Assembly: GCA_031178805.1 (NCBI GenBank)
Contig: JAPSIJ010000072.1
Location: forward strand, 1-9,431
Length of the DNA: 9,431 nucleotides
Origin: Cellulomonas sp.
Lineage (GTDB): Bacteria > Actinomycetota > Actinomycetes > Actinomycetales > Cellulomonadaceae
Reading direction: 5' to 3'
The position numbers and the translations under genes are program-made. How positions within the stretch are numbered: position 1 is the first letter of the stretch; every line of letters begins with the position of its first letter. Shown piece by piece: positions 5,985 to 9,431 of this stretch. The notes beneath the pieces are model-generated. The model was given only the letters and a program-made list of their open reading frames with translations, ran no database searches and had not been told where the DNA came from.

Positions 5985-6056
5985 TCCGCCCTGGTGTAAC
6001 GGCAGCACGCAGGCCTTTGGAGCCTTGGGGTCCGGGTTCGAATCCTGGGGGCGGAG
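5985..6056 (+). tRNA. tRNA-Gln, anticodon UUG
   Basis: The 72 bases fold into a complete cloverleaf. The acceptor arm TCCGCCC pairs perfectly with GGGCGGA (6049-6055), leaving G6056 as discriminator base. The D arm is GTGT...GCAC. The anticodon arm is CAGGC/GCCTT (6010-6014/6022-6026), with its top pair mismatched, around loop CTTTGGA and anticodon TTG at 6017-6019. The variable region is GGGGT, and the T arm is CCGGG-TTCGAAT-CCTGG. The 3' CCA is not encoded (CCT follows), as is common in actinobacteria. Register shift to a TGG (Pro) anticodon would break the arm lengths. No integrase or att-like duplication of the 3' half is seen nearby. Confidence 0.93.
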
Positions 6057-6088
6057 CCTCGCCCGCCCGGCGCTCCGCGGACCTGCGC

Positions 6089-6097
6089 TGGTATCGT
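6089..6097 (+). promoter_or_regulatory. Candidate extended -10 promoter of the BCCT gene
   Basis: TGGTATCGT is an extended -10 (TGN + TATCGT). Transcription would begin near 6104, inside the dyad at 6101-6117, and the leader of about 34 bases would contain the ribosome binding site AGGGGA (6125-6130). Read-through from the tRNA gene 33 bases upstream is an alternative. Confidence 0.4.
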
Positions 6098-6100
6098 CCT

Positions 6101-6117
6101 CGGTCGTTTGCCGACCG
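6101..6117. promoter_or_regulatory. 17-bp dyad at the predicted BCCT transcription start
   Basis: CGGTCG-TTTGC-CGACCG is a six-base inverted repeat with five-base spacer and lies four bases after the -10 box. A protein bound here would cover the start site, so it is a candidate repressor operator. As RNA it could only form if transcription began earlier than predicted, for example as read-through from the tRNA promoter. Confidence 0.35.
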
Positions 6118-6137
6118 TCCGACGAGGGGAACGCTCC

Positions 6138-8045
6138 ATGGTGAGCAACCGCACCACCGGCTCGTCCGGTGGGGAGGCCAGCCGCACCAGCCCCGCGCAG
6201 CGCGCTCGCGCCGCGCGGATCCTGCGGGAGGTCACCTCTCCCGCCACGACCGGCAACCCGCACCCGGCGCTCCTGCCCGGGCTCGGCGTGGAGCGGACCG
6301 ACCGGTCGTTCGGCGTCGACCGGGTCGTCTTCGCCGTCGCGGGCGCGCTGATCCTCGCGGTCATCGTCTGGGGCGTCGCGTCCCCGGCCGGGCTGGCGGA
6401 CTTCGCCGCCGCCGGGTACGCCCTCGTCACCGAGGACTTCGGCTGGCTGTTCGGGATCCTCACGGTCGTGGTGTTCGGGTTCATGATGTGGCTCGGCTTC
6501 GGCCGGTACCGCGCCGTGCGCCTGGGCCAGGACGACGAGCAGCCCGAGTTCTCCACCGTCTCCTGGGTGGCGATGCTGTTCTCGGCCGGCATCGGCATCG
6601 GCCTGCTGTTCTACGGGCCGCTGGAGCCCATGACGTACTTCCTCGACCTGCCGCCCGCCTTCGAGGACGTGGCGGCGGGCAGCGGGCAGGCGATGCACGT
6701 GGCCCTGGCGCAGACCCTGTTCCACTGGGGGCCGGTCGCCTGGGGCTACTACGCGCTGGTGGGCGGGGCGGTCGCGTACGCCGCCTACCGCAAGGGCCGC
6801 TCGCCGCTGATGTCCACGCTGCTGGAGCCGATCTTCGGCCGGCGCACCGAGGGGCCGCTGGGCAAGGTCGTCGACGTGTTCGCGATCGTCGTCACGCTGT
6901 TCGGCACGGCGGTCTCGCTCGGCATCGGCGCCCTGCAGATCGGCCGGGGCGTCGAGATCGTCGCCGGCGTCGGGCCGCTCGGCAACGGGGTGGTCGTCGG
7001 GATCATCGCCGTGCTGGCCGTGGCGTTCATCTTCTCCGCGGTCTCGGGGCTCAAGCGGGGCATCCGGGCGCTGTCCAACATCAACATGGCCGTCGCCGGG
7101 CTGCTCGGCGTGTTCGTGCTCGTCGTCGGCCCGACGGTGCTGCTGCTCAACCTGGTGCCCGGCGTGCTGATGACCTTCGTCGGCGAGCTGCCCACCCTGA
7201 TGGCGCAGTCCGCGGCGACGGGGCCGGACGCCCAGGGGTTCATGAGCGCCTGGACGACGTACTACTGGGCGTGGTGGGTCTCGTGGACCCCCTTCGTCGG
7301 CATGTTCATCGCGAAGATCAGCCGCGGCCGCACGCTCCGCGAGTTCGTCACCACCGTGATCGTGGTGCCGAGCGTCGTCTGCCTGATCTGGTTCACCGTG
7401 GTGGGCGGCGCGACGATGTGGCTCGAGCAGACCGGCGCCGCCCTCAGCGACGCGGACTCGGGCCAGGACATGCTGTTCCTGCTGCTGCACGAGCTGCCGT
7501 TCGGTGCCGTGACGTCGGTGCTCGCGATGGTGTCCATCGTGATCTTCTTCGTGACCAGCGCGGACTCCGCCTCGATCGTGATGGCGAGCCTGTCGGAGCG
7601 CGGCAACCCGGAGCCGCGCCGCTGGACCACCGTGGTGTGGGGCGTCGCGCTCGCCGCGATCGCCGGTGTGCTGCTGGTCGGCGGCGGGCAGGTGGCCCTG
7701 TCCGGGCTGCAGAGCCTGATGATCGTCTCGGCGCTGCCCTTCACGGTCGTCGTGGTGCTCGTCATGGTGGCGTGGGCCAAGGACCTCGCCCGCGACCCGC
7801 AGACGCTGCGCCGCCGGTACGCCCGCGAGGCGCTGGACCAGGGCGTGCGTGCCGGCATCGAGGAGCACGGGGACGACTTCGTGGTCGGCGTCGTCGGCAC
7901 GGAGCCCGACGAGGGCGCCGGGGCGTGGCTGGACACCGACGACCCGGCGCTGACCGACTGGTACCGCCCCGAGGAGGCCGCCGAGGCGGTGGTGGCGGAG
8001 GACGCGCAGGACCCCGGATCGGAGGCGGTGGGCTCGCGCGCCTGA
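6138..8045 (+). CDS. BCCT family transporter (betaine/choline/carnitine type)
   Basis: A 635-residue secondary transporter, probably sodium- or proton-coupled uptake of a quaternary-ammonium or related compatible solute across the cytoplasmic membrane. A polar N-terminus (1-60) is followed by about twelve membrane helices (61-80 to about 546). Diagnostic segments are FSAGIGIGLLFYG then PLEP (148-164), the BCCT signature region WTTYYWAWWVSWTPFVGMF (372-390) followed by IAKISRGRT, and FFVTSADSASIVM (470-482), where the BetP family binds Na+. The signature departs slightly from the usual form (Ala before WT, Thr for the aliphatic residue). An acidic C-terminal tail of about 90 residues follows the last helix. 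The ATG at 6138 has AGGGGA seven bases upstream; a TTG at 6108 in frame is less likely. Related proteins are often activated by hyperosmotic stress. The exact substrate cannot be assigned. Confidence 0.92.
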   Translation: MVSNRTTGSSGGEASRTSPAQRARAARILREVTSPATTGNPHPALLPGLGVERTDRSFGVDRVVFAVAGALILAVIVWGVASPAGLADFAAAGYALVTEDFGWLFGILTVVVFGFMMWLGFGRYRAVRLGQDDEQPEFSTVSWVAMLFSAGIGIGLLFYGPLEPMTYFLDLPPAFEDVAAGSGQAMHVALAQTLFHWGPVAWGYYALVGGAVAYAAYRKGRSPLMSTLLEPIFGRRTEGPLGKVVDVFAIVVTLFGTAVSLGIGALQIGRGVEIVAGVGPLGNGVVVGIIAVLAVAFIFSAVSGLKRGIRALSNINMAVAGLLGVFVLVVGPTVLLLNLVPGVLMTFVGELPTLMAQSAATGPDAQGFMSAWTTYYWAWWVSWTPFVGMFIAKISRGRTLREFVTTVIVVPSVVCLIWFTVVGGATMWLEQTGAALSDADSGQDMLFLLLHELPFGAVTSVLAMVSIVIFFVTSADSASIVMASLSERGNPEPRRWTTVVWGVALAAIAGVLLVGGGQVALSGLQSLMIVSALPFTVVVVLVMVAWAKDLARDPQTLRRRYAREALDQGVRAGIEEHGDDFVVGVVGTEPDEGAGAWLDTDDPALTDWYRPEEAAEAVVAEDAQDPGSEAVGSRA

Positions 8046-8150
8046 CCTCGCACCCGACCCGCTGCCCGAGCGCTTCGCCACGAGCACGCGCATGCTGGAA
8101 CCGGACCGGGAACACCGGCCGCAGCACCCGCCTGGACGTGAGGAGCAGTC

Positions 8151-8918
8151 ATGACGACGAAGGTCGAGAAGTCCCTCCTGGTGAACGTGCCCGTGAGCGT
8201 CGCCTACAACCAGTGGACGCAGTTCGAGGACTTCCCCCAGTTCATGGGCGGGGTGAAGAGCGTGACCCAGCTCGGCGACGACCGGCTGCAGTGGGTCGCG
8301 GAGATCGCCGGCGTCAAGCGCCAGTGGGAGGCCCGCATCCTGGAGCAGACCCCCGACACGAAGGTGGCGTGGGCGGCGACCGAGGGCGCGACCAACGCCG
8401 GCGCGGTGACGTTCGAGGACCTGGGCGGCGGGCAGACGTCGGTGCACCTGTCGCTGGAGTACGAGCCCGAGGGCCTGGTGGAGAAGGTCGGCGACAAGCT
8501 GGGCGTCGTCGAGAACCAGGCGGAGAAGGACCTGGACCGGTTCAAGGCCTTCATCGAGGCCGAGGGCTACGCGACCGGCGCCTGGCGCGGCTCCGTCGGC
8601 TCGGGCGCCGACGTGGGCACCCCCGGGGTCGAGCACGCCGCCGCGTCCGAGGGCGACAAGGGCAAGGCCGGGGTGTCGGCCAAGGCGGTCGCCGCGGGCG
8701 TCGGGCTCGCGGCCGCCGGTGTGGCCGCCGCCGCGGCGACGCGCAGCAGCGGCGACACCGACCACCCGGGCGTCGTGAGCGAGGTCGACCCGGTCGTCCC
8801 CGTCACCCCGGTCGTCGAGGAGACCGAGGTGGTCGTGACGGACGTGCCGCCGACGGGCACCGTCCCGGGCACGGGCACGCTGCCGGACGACGGCACGGAC
8901 CCGGCCGCCCGGATCTGA
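8151..8918 (+). CDS. SRPBCC family protein (polyketide cyclase/dehydrase-like) with long low-complexity tail
   Basis: A 255-residue protein. Residues 1-150 form a SRPBCC (START-like helix-grip) domain: VEKSLLVNVPVSVAYNQWTQ (5-24), FPQFMGGVKSVTQLGDDRLQW (28-48), WEARILEQTPDTKVAW (59-74), and a C-terminal helix at about 117-140. Such domains bind hydrophobic ligands in a deep cavity; this subgroup is often annotated as cyclase/dehydrase and appears among stress genes, but no enzymatic activity can be claimed. Residues 150-200 are Ala/Gly-rich with one helix-like hydrophobic stretch (174-196) that could touch or cross a membrane. Residues 201-255 are Val/Pro/Thr/Asp-rich and probably disordered. 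The ATG has AGGAG five bases upstream. It lies 105 bases after the transporter stop, so cotranscription is possible but unproven. A strong hairpin follows. Confidence 0.85.
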   Translation: MTTKVEKSLLVNVPVSVAYNQWTQFEDFPQFMGGVKSVTQLGDDRLQWVAEIAGVKRQWEARILEQTPDTKVAWAATEGATNAGAVTFEDLGGGQTSVHLSLEYEPEGLVEKVGDKLGVVENQAEKDLDRFKAFIEAEGYATGAWRGSVGSGADVGTPGVEHAAASEGDKGKAGVSAKAVAAGVGLAAAGVAAAAATRSSGDTDHPGVVSEVDPVVPVTPVVEETEVVVTDVPPTGTVPGTGTLPDDGTDPAARI

Positions 8919-8960
8919 CGCCCGAGCACCGCCGCCCGGGCGCACCTCCGCCCGGGCACC
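8919..8960 (+). repeat. Three degenerate direct repeats after the SRPBCC stop
   Basis: CGCCCGAGCACC (8919-8930), CGCCCGGGCGCACC (8933-8946) and CGCCCGGGCACC (8949-8960) follow each other with two bases between copies. The core CGCCCGRGC is nearly palindromic in the last two copies. The array starts immediately after the stop codon and ends right at the terminator stem. Slippage-generated spacer DNA or a binding array are both possible. Confidence 0.55.
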
Positions 8961-8999
8961 GCAGGGCCCCGGACCGCCGCGCGCGGGCCGGGGCCCTGC
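8961..8999 (+). terminator. Strong hairpin terminator after the SRPBCC gene
   Basis: GCAGGGCCCCGG (8961-8972) pairs without mismatch with CCGGGGCCCTGC (8988-8999) around a 15-base GC-rich loop. The 12-base-pair stem lies 42 bases after the stop and before the next gene. It lacks a U-tract, as is normal for actinobacterial terminators. Confidence 0.75.
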
Positions 9000-9059
9000 T
9001 GCGTCGCGCGCGCGGCGCCGGACGCCCGGCGCCGGGCCGGGGAGCGCCCGCGTGCGACG

Positions 9060-9431
9060 ATGCCCGACGTGCCCGTGCCGCCCGCGACCGCACCCGCCCC
9101 GCCCCGGGCGGCGCCGCGCCGCGCGGACCTGGTCGCCGGCGGAGCCACCGGGGCGGTCGCCCTGGTGGCGCTGCTCGCCCTGCCGGTCCTCGCGGCCGCC
9201 GACCCGGGCGAGCCGCTCGACGTCCCCGTCCCCGGCACCGCCGGGTGGTGGGCGGTCGCCGTGGTGCTCGTGCTGCAGGCGGGCGCCGTCGCCCGGGCGC
9301 GCGCCACCCCCCGGACCGCGCTGCTCGCGGTGGCGGCGCCCGCGCTGCTGCTGTCCCTGGCGGTCCCCGGCAGCACCGCGGGGCTGACGTCGCAGCCCGT
9401 CGCGGTCGCCTGCTTCCGCGCGGGCGTCGCC
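9060..9431 (+). CDS. Membrane protein N-terminus, cut by the window edge; probable sensor histidine kinase
   Basis: The frame is open from 9060 to the window end (124 codons, no stop). The translation has a Pro/Ala-rich start (1-22), then hydrophobic segments at about 23-47 (DLVAGGATGAVALVALLALP), 62-77 (GWWAVAVVLVLQAGAV) and 85-104 (TALLAVAAPALLLSLAVPGS). A short N-terminus followed by several closely packed membrane helices with charged turns resembles the sensor part of the kinase at 133, and I infer a second NarL-type histidine kinase; the catalytic part is outside the window. The start is uncertain: ATG at 9060 has no close ribosome binding site, whereas GTG at 9069 lies seven bases after an extended -10-like TGC-GACGAT (9053-9061), fitting a leaderless transcript. 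Any multi-pass membrane protein remains possible. Confidence 0.65.
   Translation, partial: MPDVPVPPATAPAPPRAAPRRADLVAGGATGAVALVALLALPVLAAADPGEPLDVPVPGTAGWWAVAVVLVLQAGAVARARATPRTALLAVAAPALLLSLAVPGSTAGLTSQPVAVACFRAGVA

Noticed and set aside
5985..6056. Reading the tRNA as tRNA-Pro (TGG anticodon).
   Set aside because: That register shifts the anticodon loop and breaks the arm lengths; with TTG, U33 and a seven-base loop are correct.
6108..6137. TTG start for the BCCT gene ten codons upstream.
   Set aside because: The ATG at 6138 has a good AGGGGA site seven bases away, and the upstream codons cover the dyad and the likely leader.
5985..6137. tRNA 3' end as a phage or integrative-element attachment site.
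   Set aside because: No integrase gene and no second copy of the tRNA 3' sequence were seen in the window.
8096..8113. Two GGAAC boxes (8097-8101 and 8109-8113) as ECF-sigma -35 elements for the SRPBCC gene.
   Set aside because: No CGTC or GTT -10 element appears 16-18 bases downstream of either box.
4533..8945. A 1470-codon open frame on the minus strand running from the MarR gene back across the TetR gene, the tRNA and the antisense of the BCCT and SRPBCC genes.
   Set aside because: Only the last 183 codons (MarR) look like a protein. The rest is low-complexity His/Arg/Asp/Gly translation antisense to well-supported genes, as expected where GC-rich DNA has few stop codons.
9052..9387. Forward frame from 9052 and antisense frames over 8567-9376.
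   Set aside because: Their translations are Arg/Pro/Ser low complexity, whereas the frame from 9060 gives coherent membrane segments.

Overview
The window comes from a very GC-rich (over 70%) actinobacterium. The evidence is strong G/C bias at third codon positions, Ala/Arg/Pro/Val-rich proteins, TANNNT-type -10 boxes without a convincing -35, several start codons that look leaderless, and a tRNA without an encoded CCA. A Micrococcales (Cellulomonas-like) or Pseudonocardiales host is my guess; the sequence alone does not fix the genus.

Layout. Positions 1-14 may hold the first five codons of a leftward gene, divergent from what follows. Positions 133-4422 form a rightward four-gene block: a NarL/DesK-type histidine kinase and its LuxR-type response regulator (ATGA overlap), then, after a 131-base gap with two dyads and a candidate promoter, an ABC-2 exporter ATPase and its permease (ATGA overlap). 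A long imperfect hairpin (4448-4513) separates this block from two leftward regulators, a MarR protein (4533-5084) and a TetR protein (5114-5857). A tRNA-Gln(UUG) (5985-6056) runs rightward, followed by a BCCT-family transporter (6138-8045), a SRPBCC stress-type protein with a long low-complexity tail (8151-8918), and a strong hairpin terminator (8961-8999). The right edge cuts a membrane protein (from 9060) that is probably the N-terminus of a second histidine kinase.

How the parts may work together. The kinase and regulator probably sense a membrane or envelope signal and control the adjacent exporter, possibly through the dyad at 2248-2279 just upstream of the exporter promoter. The BCCT carrier (compatible-solute uptake) and the SRPBCC protein would suit an osmotic or envelope stress response, but their shared role is inferred from position only. 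The targets of the MarR and TetR regulators cannot be read from the sequence.

I see no CRISPR array, insertion sequence, integrase, toxin-antitoxin pair or phage gene. The window is mostly ordinary chromosomal content. The most unusual items are the intergenic inverted repeat, the exporter-promoter dyad, the run of leaderless-type starts, the dyad at the BCCT start site, and the C-terminal extensions of the SRPBCC and BCCT proteins. No stretch above 300 bases lacks a gene; the gaps (1-132, 2226-2356, 4423-4532, 5858-5984, 6057-6137, 8046-8150, 8919-9059) are covered below. In 8046-8150 I see only the ribosome binding site of the SRPBCC gene and two GGAAC repeats.
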